From assembly GCF_027853965.1 (NCBI RefSeq), contig NZ_JAQGLB010000010.1, positions 124,001-188,000 of the forward strand: a DNA stretch of 64,000 nt. Direction: 5' to 3'. Below are positions 1 through 9,185 of this stretch, piece after piece. The notes below the pieces were generated by a model, which did no database searches, was not told the DNA's origin, and saw only the letters and a program-made list of their open reading frames with translations. Made by a program: the position numbers and the translations under genes. Every line of letters starts with the position of its first letter. Position 1 is the stretch's first letter. This stretch comes from Saccharopolyspora indica. GTDB lineage: Bacteria; Actinomycetota; Actinomycetes; Mycobacteriales; Pseudonocardiaceae.

Positions 1-86
1 GCCTGCGCCAGCACGCCTTTCAGCGGAATCACCTCGAACCGGGCGTGGTTCAGCGACTGCTGCAGGAGTTCGGGTTGGGTCTTCAT
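1..86 (-). CDS. Methylenetetrahydrofolate reductase-like, N-terminus only (runs off left edge)
   Basis: Only the first 28 residues are present. The ATG at 86-84 is preceded by a strong GGAGGTGA ribosome site. The peptide contains the run FEVIPLKGV, which I associate with the archaeal/actinobacterial-type 5,10-methylenetetrahydrofolate reductase family that often sits beside GcvT-like THF demethylases. It would follow the DmdA-like gene on the same strand after a 110-base gap holding a hairpin. If correct, it would convert or recover the folate one-carbon unit made by that demethylase. The fragment is too short for a domain call, so the identity rests on a short motif plus context. Confidence 0.42.
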   Translation of the reverse strand, partial: MKTQPELLQQSLNHARFEVIPLKGVLAQ

Positions 87-155
87 CGTTGCTCACCTCC
101 TTCAGTTGTTGGCTCGGGGTCAGTTGGTGCCAGGGGTTCGGTCTTCCTTGGGGTC

Positions 156-200
156 GTGAGCGGTTTGGGGTGCTATAGCCCCTCAAAGCACTCACGACTA
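156..200 (-). terminator. Hairpin repeat (GAGTGCTTTGGGG family), copy 1
   Basis: Long imperfect inverted repeat. The outer arms are GTCGTGAG and CTCACGAC, and the inner arms GGGG and CCCC flank TGCTATAG. It lies between two minus-strand genes, 3' of the DmdA-like gene, where it would act as an intrinsic terminator or mRNA-stabilising hairpin. A closely related sequence lies at 4066-4112. Confidence 0.6.
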
Positions 201-1391
201 CGCCGAGCCGACCAGGCGCTTGGGGATGTCCTTGGTCGGGTCCAGGAACGGCTTCTCCACCACGACCGCGTCCTGCGGGCCGTGCTGGGTGTGCACCACG
301 AGTTCGGTGCCCAGGCCCTCGTAGGCGATCGGCACCATCGCGTAGCCGATGTTGCGCTCCAGGCGCGGCGAGTAGCAGGCCGAGGTGACCTCGCCGATGC
401 GCAGGCCGTGCGGGTCGTGCACGTCGAAGACGTCGACCATCTCGCCGTCGTTGAACGAGCCCACGCCCGGCCCGCCGATCTCCACGCCGACCAGCTTGCG
501 GCTGATGCCCTCCGCCTTGATCCGCCGCAGCGCGGCCTTGCCGATGAAGTCCGCCTCCTGCTCCAGGTCGACCATCCAGGTCTTCTCGAAGCCGTAGCCG
601 ACCTCGAACGGGTTGGTGTCGTAGGTGATGTCGCAGCCCCAGGACAGGATCCCGGCCTCGATGCGCCGGATGTGGCACGGCCCGATCACCCGCATGCCGT
701 GCGGTTCGCCGGCCTGCCAGATGGCGTCCCACAGCCGCACGCCGTCGCGGCTGGCGTCGTGCAGGTAGATCTCGTAGCCCAGCTCGGCGGTGTAGCCGGT
801 GCGCGAGACCACCACCTGCATGCCGTCCAGCTCGCGCTCCACCGCGTAGTAGTAGGGCACGTCGAGGATCGACTCGCCGAAGAGGTCGACCATCACGTCC
901 CGCGACTTCGGGCCCTGGACCTGCACCGGCCCGACGTCGGGTTCGCGGATCTCGACGTCCACGCCCAGGTTGTGCGCCAGGCCCTTGGCCCACAGCAGCA
1001 CGTCGCTGTCGGCCAGCGACAACCAGAAGCGGTTCTCGCCGAGCCGCAGCAGCACCGGGTCGTTGATGATGCCGCCGTCCTCGGCGGTGACGAACACGTA
1101 CTTGCACTGCCCGACCTTGCACTTGGTCAGGTCGCGGGGCACGAGCATGTTGGTGAACTCGAAGGCGTCGGGGCCGGTGATCTCCACCTGCCGCTCGACA
1201 CCGACGTCCCACAGCGTCACGCCCTCCAGCAGCGCCCAGTACTCGCCGACCGGATCGCCGTAGTGCCGCGGGTGGTAGGTGTGGTTGTACACGCTGTACA
1301 GGCCGACGCCGTGCCGCCGCGAGGCGTAGAAGAACGGCGACTTGCGCAGCCGCGGGTAGAGCAGGACACCGGGATTCGGGTTGATGGTCAT
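198..1391 (-). CDS. DmdA-like / GcvT-family tetrahydrofolate-dependent demethylase
   Basis: A 397-residue aminomethyltransferase-fold protein, about the length expected for DMSP demethylase-type enzymes. The N-terminal GcvT folate-binding domain (about 40-290) has the DmdA-like runs WDVGVERQVEI, PRDLTKCKVGQCKYV, DSDVLLWAKG and VQGPKSRDVM. The C-terminal barrel (about 300-390) carries GEVTSACYSPRLERNIGYAMV. Members of this family pass a methyl or methylene group from a substrate (glycine-cleavage intermediate, DMSP, betaine or methoxyaromatics) to THF in the cytosol. The ATG at 1391 follows a GGCGGAG site. It sits between dimethylglycine oxidase and a probable MTHFR gene, so a methylated-amine or sulfonium substrate is likely. 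Which one cannot be read from sequence; true DMSP demethylase activity is not assured. Confidence 0.78.
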   Translation of the reverse strand: MTINPNPGVLLYPRLRKSPFFYASRRHGVGLYSVYNHTYHPRHYGDPVGEYWALLEGVTLWDVGVERQVEITGPDAFEFTNMLVPRDLTKCKVGQCKYVFVTAEDGGIINDPVLLRLGENRFWLSLADSDVLLWAKGLAHNLGVDVEIREPDVGPVQVQGPKSRDVMVDLFGESILDVPYYYAVERELDGMQVVVSRTGYTAELGYEIYLHDASRDGVRLWDAIWQAGEPHGMRVIGPCHIRRIEAGILSWGCDITYDTNPFEVGYGFEKTWMVDLEQEADFIGKAALRRIKAEGISRKLVGVEIGGPGVGSFNDGEMVDVFDVHDPHGLRIGEVTSACYSPRLERNIGYAMVPIAYEGLGTELVVHTQHGPQDAVVVEKPFLDPTKDIPKRLVGSA

Positions 1392-1483
1392 GAGTGCTCC
1401 GCCTCCTCCGGGGTAGCCGATATCCGCGCCGCTGGTGGGGCAGCGCGGCCGGGTGTCTCCAGGGTTCGCGTGGAATGTGCTGA

Positions 1484-3949
1484 TCAGCAGCGCATTCTGG
1501 TCATCTCGGGGTCGAAGACGGGGTCAGCGGCGACCGTCGCCGGATGCCGCTGGTCGAAGTAGGACACCTGCACGGAGGTGCCCGGTCGGGACAGTTCTGC
1601 GGGCAGCCAGGCGTAGGCCAGGCTGGCGCCGGTGCTGTAGCCGTAGCCGGCGCTCGTGGTGAACCCGACGGGTGCACCACCGGCGAACACCGGCTCGGAG
1701 CCCGTCAGCACGGTGCCGTCGTCGATCGTCAGGCAGCACAGCCGTCGCCGCGGCGGGCTCTCCCGCCGCCGCAGCAGCGCGTCCCGGCCGATGAAGTCGC
1801 CCTTGTCGGTCTTCACGGCGAAGCCGAGACCCGCTTCGTCCGGATCGTGCGAGCTCCACACGTCCGCCCCCCAGGCCCGGTATCCCTTCTCCAGGCGCAG
1901 CCCGTTGAAGGCGCCGCGCCCGCCGGGGAAGACGCCGTGCTCGGCGCCCGCCTCGGCCAGCAGGTCCCACAGCCGCCGGCCGAACTCCGCGGAGGTGTAG
2001 AGCTCCCAGCCGAGTTCGCCCACATAGGACAGCCGCAGTGCGACCACCGGAACCTCGCGCACGCGCAGCCGCTTGGCGCGGAAGAACCGGAAGGCCTGGT
2101 TCGAGACGTCGCGGTCGGCCAGCGCGGCGAGCACGTCGCGGGCGCGCGGGCCCCACAACCCGATGCAGCAGGTGCCGCCGGTGATGTCGCGGACCTGCGC
2201 GGTCTCGTCGGCGTGCCCGCGCAGCCAGGCGATGTCGCGCGGACCGTTGCAGCCGACCTGGAAGGTGTCCCGGCCGAGGCGGGCGACGGTGATGTCCGCG
2301 CGGATCCCGGCCGTCGGCTCCAGCAGCAGCGTGTAGGTCACGTAGCCGGGCGGCCGGTCGAGCTGGTTGGTGGTCAGCCGCTGCAGCAGGTCGAGCGCAC
2401 CGCGCCCGGTGACTTCCGCCCTGGCCAGGGAAGTCATGTCGTACATCGCAACTCGCTCGCGGGTGGCCTGGTGTTCGGCGCCGACGATCGGGGACCAGTA
2501 GCGCCCTGCCCACGGGCCAGGCTGGACGATGTCGCGGCCGTCGACCAGGGACTTGTTGCTCTCGTACCAGTGCGGCCGCTCCCAGCCGTTGGCCTCCAGG
2601 AACACCGCGCCGAGCTCGCGCTGGCGGTCGTGGAACGGGCTGGTGCGCAGCGGGCGCGGGTGCTCGGGCGGCTGCTGCGGGTGGATGATGTCGTAGACCT
2701 CGCGGAAGCTCTGCGCGCCGCGCTCGGCCACGTAGGACGGGCTGTGCGCGAAGTCCTCGAAGCGGCGCAGATCGGCCTGGCGCAGGTCGATCTCGGGCAC
2801 CCGCCCGGTCAGCCACTGCGCCATCATCTCGCCGACACCGCCGGCGTGGGTGATCCACACGGCCTCGGCGACCCAGAAGTTGCCGATCTCGTTGGACGGC
2901 CCGAGCACCGGCATCCCGTCGGCGGTGAACAGGAACAGGCCGTTCATGCCCTCGGCGATCTCGGTGCGGCGCAGCGCGGGCAGCAGCGCGCGGGCCTCGT
3001 CCCACGGCCCGGCGAAGTCCTCCGCGGTGAAGGGCTGCACCGATGCCATGCCCTTCCAGCCGCCGCCCTCGGACGGTGCTTCGGCCCCGTCGGTCGAGGT
3101 GGGCAGGATGTCGTTGCCGTCCACCGGAATCGCGCGGTGCCGGTAGGAGCCGATGCCGCAGCGGTCGTGGATCTGCCGGAAGTACATGGACCGGTCCTGG
3201 TGCCGCAGGATCGGCTGCTCCACCTCGCCGCGGGCGCCTGCCAGGCCCGGCACCGGGCCGGTCACCGCGTACTGGTGGGCCAGCGGCTGCACCGGGATCG
3301 ACACCCCGGCCAGCCCGCCGATCTTCGGGCCCCAGATGCCCGCGCAGCACAGGACGGTCTGCACCGCGACATCGCCGCGGGTGGTGCGCACGGTGCGGAC
3401 TTCGCCGCCCCGGACGTCGAAGCCGGTCACCTCGGTGTCGGCGGCGAACCGCACGCCCCGCCGCATCGCTTCGCGCGCCATGGCCTCGGCGGCGCGCACC
3501 GGCTTGGCGATGCCGTCGGTGGGCACGTGCAGGCCGCCGTGGATGCGCGTCGGATCGAGCTGCGGGATCAGCTCCTGGACCTGCCGCGGGTCGAGCAGCT
3601 CGCCGCGGATGCCCCACGCGGTGGCCAGGCCGAGCTTGCGCTTGAGGTCGTCCCAGCGCTCCGGCGTCGCGGCCACCTCGATCCCGCCGACCTGGTGGTA
3701 GCAGGGGAGTCCGTCGAGCTCCAGCCCGGCGTAGGTCTCGACGGTGCGGGTGGCCAGCCGGCTCATCGACTCCGAGGGGTTGGTCTGGAAGACCAGGCCG
3801 GGCGCGTGCGAACTGGAACCTCCGGTGGCGAACAGCGGTCCCTGCTCGACGACGAGGACGTCGGTGACTCCGAGGCGCGCGAGGTGGTGAGCGGTGCTGC
3901 ATCCCACGATGCCTGCGCCGATGAGGAGCACTTGGGCGCTGGAATCCAT
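1484..3949 (-). CDS. dmg: Dimethylglycine oxidase (FAD + folate domains)
   Basis: An 821-residue protein, nearly the 830 residues of the Arthrobacter dimethylglycine oxidase. The Rossmann FAD motif GAGIVG is at about residues 11-16. The GGSSSHAPG segment contains the His (about 48) that carries covalent FAD in DMGO/DMGDH relatives. A DAO-type oxidase domain spans about 5-370, a linker region follows, then a GcvT-like THF domain (about 420-720, with YDMTSLARAEVTG and GGTCCIGLWGPRARDVL) and a C-terminal barrel. It oxidises dimethylglycine to sarcosine, passing the methylene to THF. A GTG 33 bases upstream is possible, but the ATG at 3949 has an AAGGCGG site and begins just before the FAD motif. 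Same strand as the DmdA-like gene 92 bases downstream. Confidence 0.9.
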   Translation of the reverse strand: MDSSAQVLLIGAGIVGCSTAHHLARLGVTDVLVVEQGPLFATGGSSSHAPGLVFQTNPSESMSRLATRTVETYAGLELDGLPCYHQVGGIEVAATPERWDDLKRKLGLATAWGIRGELLDPRQVQELIPQLDPTRIHGGLHVPTDGIAKPVRAAEAMAREAMRRGVRFAADTEVTGFDVRGGEVRTVRTTRGDVAVQTVLCCAGIWGPKIGGLAGVSIPVQPLAHQYAVTGPVPGLAGARGEVEQPILRHQDRSMYFRQIHDRCGIGSYRHRAIPVDGNDILPTSTDGAEAPSEGGGWKGMASVQPFTAEDFAGPWDEARALLPALRRTEIAEGMNGLFLFTADGMPVLGPSNEIGNFWVAEAVWITHAGGVGEMMAQWLTGRVPEIDLRQADLRRFEDFAHSPSYVAERGAQSFREVYDIIHPQQPPEHPRPLRTSPFHDRQRELGAVFLEANGWERPHWYESNKSLVDGRDIVQPGPWAGRYWSPIVGAEHQATRERVAMYDMTSLARAEVTGRGALDLLQRLTTNQLDRPPGYVTYTLLLEPTAGIRADITVARLGRDTFQVGCNGPRDIAWLRGHADETAQVRDITGGTCCIGLWGPRARDVLAALADRDVSNQAFRFFRAKRLRVREVPVVALRLSYVGELGWELYTSAEFGRRLWDLLAEAGAEHGVFPGGRGAFNGLRLEKGYRAWGADVWSSHDPDEAGLGFAVKTDKGDFIGRDALLRRRESPPRRRLCCLTIDDGTVLTGSEPVFAGGAPVGFTTSAGYGYSTGASLAYAWLPAELSRPGTSVQVSYFDQRHPATVAADPVFDPEMTRMRC

Positions 3950-3982
3950 AGCTGCCGCCTTGTTGCGTCTACGACAACCCAC

Positions 3983-3995
3983 TGCGTCTAACGCA
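3983..3995. promoter_or_regulatory. Inverted repeat TGCGT-cta-ACGCA upstream of dimethylglycine oxidase
   Basis: Perfect 5-bp arms with a 3-base centre, 34 bases before the oxidase start. A related GTAGACGCAA element lies immediately nearer the gene (about 3963-3977). Placement suggests an operator for the oxidase/demethylase transcript. The regulator is unknown; the adjacent GntR protein is a candidate, although its own palindrome at 4821 is different. Confidence 0.35.
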
Positions 3996-4065
3996 ACGGT
4001 GCACCTCGGCGAGGGCGCACGTCAAGGACACGGGAGGACCAATTCGGGGCTCGGCCTGGTCAACT

Positions 4066-4112
4066 GCCGTGAGTGCTTTGGGGTGCTATGACGCCCCAAA
4101 ACGCGCACGGCC
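4066..4112 (-). terminator. Hairpin repeat (GAGTGCTTTGGGG family), copy 2
   Basis: Stem TTTGGGG / CCCCAAA around a 10-base loop, flanked by CCGTGAG and CGCACGG. It shares the run GCTTTGGGGTGCTAT almost exactly with the element at 156-200. It lies 3' of the minus-strand GntR gene and before the dimethylglycine oxidase promoter, a position suited to termination. Confidence 0.55.
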
Positions 4113-4157
4113 CACCCACAACCAAGCCATTCGCGCGAACCAAGCACGCGCGGCGCG

Positions 4158-4799
4158 TCAGATGGCTTGGCGGATGGACTTCTCGAAGTGGTCGACGTGG
4201 GTGACCGCGATCCGGTCTGCTCGGTCGGCGTCCGCGGCGATGATCGCCTTGAGGAGGTCCGCGTGCTCCCCGACGTGGTCGGCGACGTTCGGGAGGCGGT
4301 CGAAGAACAGGTGCCAGATGCGCAGGGCCAGGTTGTAGTACTGGCCGAGAGTGGTTTCCAGGTAGCGGTTGTGGGTGCAGCGGTAGATCGTGCGGTGCAC
4401 CCGGGCGTCGACGTCCATGATCACCGGCTGGTCGCCGGAGAGGTCTTCGGCGAGCACGCGCAGCTCGTCGAGCTCGGCACGCTCGGCGTCGGTGGCGCGC
4501 TCGGCGGCGCGGCGCGCGGCGTGGCCCTCCAGGCGGCGGCGCACGTCGGCGATCAGCGCGTGGTCGGTGATGTTGACCTCGGTGACGAAGGTTCCGCGCC
4601 GCGGGTAGATCGCCACCAGCGACTCCGACTCCAGCCGCTTGACGGCCTCCCGGAACGGGGTGCGGCCGATGCCGAGCTCGCCGGTCAGCGGCTCCTCGGG
4701 CACCGGGGCGCCGGGCGGCAGCTGCAGGGTCAGGATCAGGTCGCGCAACGTCAGGTAGGCGCGCTCGGCCTGCGAGGGGGAATTGACGGCTGCGGACAC
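4158..4799 (-). CDS. GntR-family regulator (FadR/FCD type)
   Basis: 213 residues. An N-terminal winged helix-turn-helix (about 10-75) contains ELGIGRTPFREAVKRLESESLV. The C-terminal FCD ligand domain (about 85-205) has the usual metal-site residues: Asp/His in DVDARVHRTI and later His in VGEHADLL and THVDHFEKS. FCD proteins bind small organic acids or amines. The GTG start lies 22 bases from a perfect 14-bp palindrome at 4821-4834, in the divergent promoter with soxB, so it probably controls the sarcosine oxidase operon and itself. Ligand unknown; sarcosine, betaine derivatives or glycine are reasonable guesses. Confidence 0.88.
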   Translation of the reverse strand: MSAAVNSPSQAERAYLTLRDLILTLQLPPGAPVPEEPLTGELGIGRTPFREAVKRLESESLVAIYPRRGTFVTEVNITDHALIADVRRRLEGHAARRAAERATDAERAELDELRVLAEDLSGDQPVIMDVDARVHRTIYRCTHNRYLETTLGQYYNLALRIWHLFFDRLPNVADHVGEHADLLKAIIAADADRADRIAVTHVDHFEKSIRQAI

Positions 4800-4820
4800 G
4801 TCTCGTAGCCTACCCCACAG

Positions 4821-4834
4821 ACTGATATATCAGT
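4821..4834. promoter_or_regulatory. Perfect palindrome ACTGATATATCAGT, probable GntR operator
   Basis: A 14-bp perfect palindrome centred in the 81-base gap between the divergent gntR and soxB starts. It is strikingly AT-rich for this DNA. Its form matches FadR/VanR-type GntR operators in general. It would allow one regulator to control both directions. Confidence 0.7.
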
Positions 4835-4880
4835 TTGCACAACACAGTTCCCCCTGGTCACTCCCGTTTTGGAGGCCGCG

Positions 4881-6101
4881 GTGGTTTCCACTCCCCTTCC
4901 CGAACCGCCGCCGAGGCTGTGGCGCAACCCGGATCCGAAGCGGCACTACGACGTGGTGATCGTCGGCTCCGGTGGGCACGGCCTGGCCACGGCCTACTAC
5001 CTGGCGCGCAACCACGGCATCCGGGACGTCGCGGTGCTCGAACGCGGCTGGCTGGCCGGCGGCAACATGGCCCGCAACACCACGATCATCCGCTCCAACT
5101 ACCTCTTCGACGAGAGCGCCTCGCTCTACAACCACGCGCTGGACCTGTGGGAGGCGCTGCCCGCCGAGCTGGACTACGACTTCCTGCTCAGCCAGCGCGG
5201 GGTGCTCAACCTGGTGCACACCGAGCAGGAGGTGCGCGACTCGCGGCGGCGGGTGTTCGCCAACCAGCTCAACGGGATCGACGCGGAGTGGGTCGAGCCC
5301 GCCGAGATCGCCGAGCTGTGCCCGATCCTGAACCTCTCCGCCGACGTCCGGTACCCGGTGCTGGGCGCGACGTTGCAGCGCCGCGGCGGGATCGCCAAGC
5401 ACGACCACGTCGCCTGGGCCTTCGCTCGCAAGGCCGACGAGATGGGCGTGGACCTGATCCAGGGCTGCGAGGTGACCGGGTTCCAGCTCGACGGCGACCG
5501 GGTCACCGGGGTCGAGACCTCCCTCGGCCCGATCGGCGCCGACCGGGTCGCGCTCGCCGCTGCCGGGCGCACCTCGCTGCTCACCGATCAGCTCGGCCTG
5601 CGCCTGCCGCTGCAGAGCCATCCGCTGCAGGCGCTGGTGTCCGAGCTGCTCGAACCGGTCCACCCGTGCGTGGTGATGTCCAACCACGTGCACGTCTACT
5701 GCAGCCAGGCGCACAAGGGCGAGCTGGTGCTCGGCGCGGGCATCGACAGCTACAACGGCTACGGCCAGCGCGGCTCGGTGCACGTGATCGAGCGGCAGAT
5801 GGCGGCGGCGCTGGAGCTGTTCCCGATCTTCGCGCGAGCGCACGTGATCCGGACCTGGGCGGGCACCGTGGACGTCACCCCGGACGCCTCGCCGATCATC
5901 GGCCCGACGCCGTACGAGAACCTCTACCTCAACTGCGGTTGGGGGACGGGCGGTTTCAAGGCGACACCGGGCGTCGGCTGGGTGTACGCGCACACCATCG
6001 CCACCGGCCGTCCGCACCCGCTCAACGCGCCCTACGGCCTGGAGCGCTTCACCACCGGTGCCCTCATCGACGAGCACGGCGCCGCCGCCGTCGCCCACTG
6101 A
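4881..6101 (+). CDS. soxB: Sarcosine oxidase, beta subunit
   Basis: 406 residues from GTG 4881, chosen because GGAGG at 4871-4875 is well spaced; a TTG at 4869 is the alternative. The FAD-binding motif GSGGHG is at 29-34, followed by the SoxB-typical run [18 protein letters not shown]. The [13 protein letters not shown] segment holds His174, at the position where FMN is covalently attached in characterised heterotetrameric sarcosine oxidases. The beta subunit performs the amine oxidation with FAD and passes electrons to FMN at the alpha/beta interface. It is first of four tightly packed genes (soxBDAG) and reads divergently from the GntR regulator. Confidence 0.95.
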   Translation: MVSTPLPEPPPRLWRNPDPKRHYDVVIVGSGGHGLATAYYLARNHGIRDVAVLERGWLAGGNMARNTTIIRSNYLFDESASLYNHALDLWEALPAELDYDFLLSQRGVLNLVHTEQEVRDSRRRVFANQLNGIDAEWVEPAEIAELCPILNLSADVRYPVLGATLQRRGGIAKHDHVAWAFARKADEMGVDLIQGCEVTGFQLDGDRVTGVETSLGPIGADRVALAAAGRTSLLTDQLGLRLPLQSHPLQALVSELLEPVHPCVVMSNHVHVYCSQAHKGELVLGAGIDSYNGYGQRGSVHVIERQMAAALELFPIFARAHVIRTWAGTVDVTPDASPIIGPTPYENLYLNCGWGTGGFKATPGVGWVYAHTIATGRPHPLNAPYGLERFTTGALIDEHGAAAVAH

Positions 6102-6117
6102 GGAATTGGAGCGCCTG

Positions 6118-6375
6118 ATGCTGCTGATCCACTGCCCCTGGTGCGGGGACCGGGACGAGGCCGAGTTCCACTACGGCGGGCAAGCCCACGTCGACTTCCC
6201 CGACAACCCCGCCGAGCTGGACGACGCGGCGTGGGCGGAATACCTGTTCGTCCGCGACAACCCGCGCGGGCTGTTCCACGAGCGGTGGGCGCACGCAGCG
6301 GGCTGCCGCCGCTGGTTCGACGTCGTCCGAGACACCGCGACCAACGAGATGCGTCCCGAGAAGGTGGTGCCATGA
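6118..6375 (+). CDS. soxD: Sarcosine oxidase, delta subunit
   Basis: 85 residues, beginning MLLIHCPWCGDRDEAEF. The CPWCG pair and a later Cys in HAAGCRRWF fit the zinc site of SoxD, the small structural subunit of heterotetrameric sarcosine oxidase. The start at 6118 is preferred over an in-frame ATG at 6058 that would lie inside soxB; GGAATTGGAG precedes it. Its stop overlaps the soxA start as ATGA (6372-6375), indicating translational coupling. Confidence 0.93.
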   Translation: MLLIHCPWCGDRDEAEFHYGGQAHVDFPDNPAELDDAAWAEYLFVRDNPRGLFHERWAHAAGCRRWFDVVRDTATNEMRPEKVVP

Positions 6376-9185
6376 CACGGCTTCCGGCGGGAGGTCGCAT
6401 CGACCGCTCCCGCGCGCTGCGGTTCTCCTTCGACGGTATCGAGCTCACCGGCCACCCCGGTGACACGCTGGCGTCGGCGCTGCTGGCCAACGGCCGCATC
6501 GAGGTCGGCCCGTCGATCTACCGCGACCGGCCGCGCGGCATCGTCACCGCCGACGGCACCGAACCGAACGCGCTGGTGCAGGTGCTCAGCGGTGGCCCGG
6601 AGCCGATGGTGCCCGCCACGACGCTGGAACTGCACGACGGCCTGCAGGTGGCGAGCCTGTCCGGCGTCGGCTGGCTCAGCGGCGCACCGGATCCCGCGGT
6701 CCACGACAAGAAGTACGTGCACGCCGACGTGGTCGTCGTCGGCGCGGGCCCGGCCGGGATCGCCGCCGCGCTGGCCGCCGGGCGCAGCGGCGCGCGGGTG
6801 CTGCTGGTCGAGCAGTGGCGCGAGCTGGGCGGGGCGCTGCTGGACGGCGGCGAGCGCATCGACGGCCGCAGCGCGGGGGAGTGGATCGCCCGCGCGGCAC
6901 GGGAATTCGTCGACATGCCGGAGGTCCGGGTGCTCACCCGCGCCGCCGCGGTCGGTCTCTACGACCACAACTACCTGCTCATCGCCGAGCGGCGCGGCAA
7001 CCGCCAGCGGCTGTGGCACGTGCGCGCGCAGCGGGTCGTGCTGGCCACCGGAGCCCACGAGCGGCCGATGGTCTTCGCCGACAACGACCGGCCCGGCATC
7101 ATGCTCGCCTCGGCGGTGCGCACCTACCTCAAGCGGTTCGCGGTGCTGCCCGGCCGGGACGCGGTCGTGGTCACCACGTCCGACAGCGCGTACCTGACCG
7201 CGGCCGACCTCGCCGCTGCCGGGGCCCGGGTCCGCGCGGTGGTCGACACGCGGCCGGAACCACCGCAGCGGCTCGTCGAACTGGCGGAATCCCTGGGCGC
7301 GCAGGTGTTCACCGGCTCCGCCGTCATCGGGACGACCGGGGACCGGCGAATCACCTCCGCGCGCATCGGGGGAGCGGGAACGCCGGTCGACGTGGCGTGC
7401 GACCTGCTGGCGGTGTGCGGCGGGTGGAACCCCGCGGTGCAGCTGTTCAGCCAGGCGGGCGGGGCGCTGCGCTGGGACCGGCTGGTGGCCGGGTTCGTGC
7501 CGGAGCAGGAAGCCGGGCGACCCAAGGTGATCGGGGCCGCGCGCGGTACTTACGACCTCGCGGGTTGCCTCGCCCAAGGGCTGGCAGCGGGCGCGGAAGC
7601 GGCCACCGCCAGCGGCTTCCGGATCGCGGCTCCGCCGGTGCCGCCGGTGACCGGCGACCGGCCGGTCAGCGCGCCGCAACCGGTGTGGCTGGTGCCGGGG
7701 GAATCCGGCGAACCGGCGGAGTGGACGCAGCACTTCGTCGACCTGCAGCGCGATGCCACGGTCGCCGACGTGTGGCGCGCGATCGGCGCCGGGATGCGCT
7801 CGGTCGAGCACGTCAAGCGCTACACCACCATCGGCACCGGCAGCGACCAGGGCAAGACCTCCGGCGTCAACGCCATCGGCATCATCGCCGAGGCGCTGGG
7901 CGCGGAGTCGCCGGGCGAGGTCGGCACCACGACCTTCCGGCCGCCGCACAGCCCGGTGACGTTCGCGCTGCTGGCCGGGCGCGACCGGGGTGTGCTGCAC
8001 GATCCGGTGCGCACCACGCCGATGCACTCCTGGCACGTGGCGCACGGGGCGGAGTTCGAGGACGTCGGGCAGTGGAAGCGGCCCCGGTACTACCCGGGCC
8101 AGGGCGAGGACATGGCCGCCGCGGTGCACCGCGAATGCCTGGCCGCGCGCACCGGGGTCGCGATGCAGGACGTCTCCACGCTCGGCCGGATCGAGGTCGT
8201 CGGGCCGGACGCGCCGGAGTTCCTGAACCGCGTCTACACCAACGCCTTCGCCAAGCTCCAGGTCGGCAAGGCCCGCTACGGGGTGATGTGCCGCGCCGAC
8301 GGGATGGTCTTCGACGACGGCGTGTCCATGAGGCTGGCCGAGGACCGCTACCTGATGAGCACCACCACCGGCGGTGCCGCGGCGGTGCTGGAGTGGCTGG
8401 AGGAGTGGCTGCAGACCGAGTGGCCGCACCTGGCGGTGCACTGCACCTCGGTGACCGAGCAGTGGGCCGCGGTGGCCGTGGTCGGGCCCGATTCGCGGGC
8501 GGTGGTGGGCAGGCTGGCCCCGGACCTGGACGTCTCGAACGAGGCCTTCGGCTTCCTGGAGTTCCGGGAAACCGCGCTGGGCAACGGGATCCCGGCCCGG
8601 ATCAGCCGGATCTCGTTCTCCGGCGAGCTGGCCTACGAGATCAACGTGGCGTCCTGGTACGGCCTGGCGCTGTGGGAGGCCGTCCACGAAGCCGGGCAGG
8701 ACTTCGGCATCACGCCCTACGGCACCGAGACCATGCACGTGCTGCGCGCGGAGAAGGGCTTCGTGATCGTCGGGCAGGACACCGACGGCACCGTGACGCC
8801 GCAGGACCTGGGCATGGACTGGGTGGTGTCCAAGCGCAAGGACTTCATCGGCAAGCGCTCCTTCGCCCGGCCCGACACCGCCCGCGCCGACCGCAAGCAG
8901 CTGGTCGGGCTGCTCCCGGTGGACCCGGGCGAGCTGCTGCCGGAGGGCGCGCACCTGGTGGAGCCGGACGTGCCGCTGACGCCGCCGGTGCCGATGCTCG
9001 GGCACGTCACCTCCAGCTACCGCAGCGCGATCCTGGAGCGCGCCTTCGCGATGGCGCTGGTCCGCGGTGGCCGCGGGCGCATCGGCGAGGTGCTGCACGT
9101 GCCGGTCGACGGCAGGCGCATCCCGGTCGAGGTGACCGATCCGGTGTTCTACGACGTGGAAGGAGCCCGCCGTGACGGTCGCTAG
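6372..9185 (+). CDS. soxA: Sarcosine oxidase, alpha subunit
   Basis: 937 residues, close to the family norm. The N-terminal domain (about 15-105) resembles the Fer2_4 fold of SoxA. VVVVGAGPAGIAAAL near 118-132 is the NAD-binding Rossmann motif, and the middle is a pyridine-nucleotide disulfide-reductase-like region. The C-terminal third (about 570-930) is a GcvT-type THF-binding domain that captures the methyl carbon of sarcosine as 5,10-methylene-THF. The ATG is coupled to the soxD stop, and the 3' end overlaps the soxG start by 14 bases. The product forms the cytosolic tetramer with SoxB, D and G, giving glycine, methylene-THF and peroxide. Confidence 0.95.
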   Translation: MTRLPAGGRIDRSRALRFSFDGIELTGHPGDTLASALLANGRIEVGPSIYRDRPRGIVTADGTEPNALVQVLSGGPEPMVPATTLELHDGLQVASLSGVGWLSGAPDPAVHDKKYVHADVVVVGAGPAGIAAALAAGRSGARVLLVEQWRELGGALLDGGERIDGRSAGEWIARAAREFVDMPEVRVLTRAAAVGLYDHNYLLIAERRGNRQRLWHVRAQRVVLATGAHERPMVFADNDRPGIMLASAVRTYLKRFAVLPGRDAVVVTTSDSAYLTAADLAAAGARVRAVVDTRPEPPQRLVELAESLGAQVFTGSAVIGTTGDRRITSARIGGAGTPVDVACDLLAVCGGWNPAVQLFSQAGGALRWDRLVAGFVPEQEAGRPKVIGAARGTYDLAGCLAQGLAAGAEAATASGFRIAAPPVPPVTGDRPVSAPQPVWLVPGESGEPAEWTQHFVDLQRDATVADVWRAIGAGMRSVEHVKRYTTIGTGSDQGKTSGVNAIGIIAEALGAESPGEVGTTTFRPPHSPVTFALLAGRDRGVLHDPVRTTPMHSWHVAHGAEFEDVGQWKRPRYYPGQGEDMAAAVHRECLAARTGVAMQDVSTLGRIEVVGPDAPEFLNRVYTNAFAKLQVGKARYGVMCRADGMVFDDGVSMRLAEDRYLMSTTTGGAAAVLEWLEEWLQTEWPHLAVHCTSVTEQWAAVAVVGPDSRAVVGRLAPDLDVSNEAFGFLEFRETALGNGIPARISRISFSGELAYEINVASWYGLALWEAVHEAGQDFGITPYGTETMHVLRAEKGFVIVGQDTDGTVTPQDLGMDWVVSKRKDFIGKRSFARPDTARADRKQLVGLLPVDPGELLPEGAHLVEPDVPLTPPVPMLGHVTSSYRSAILERAFAMALVRGGRGRIGEVLHVPVDGRRIPVEVTDPVFYDVEGARRDGR

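Noticed and set aside
1544..3991. An 815-codon open frame opposite dimethylglycine oxidase
   Set aside because: High-GC antisense shadow; no domains, and its composition mirrors the real gene.
4800..4880. Riboswitch before soxB
   Set aside because: The 81-base gap is too short and contains only an operator and promoter-like DNA.
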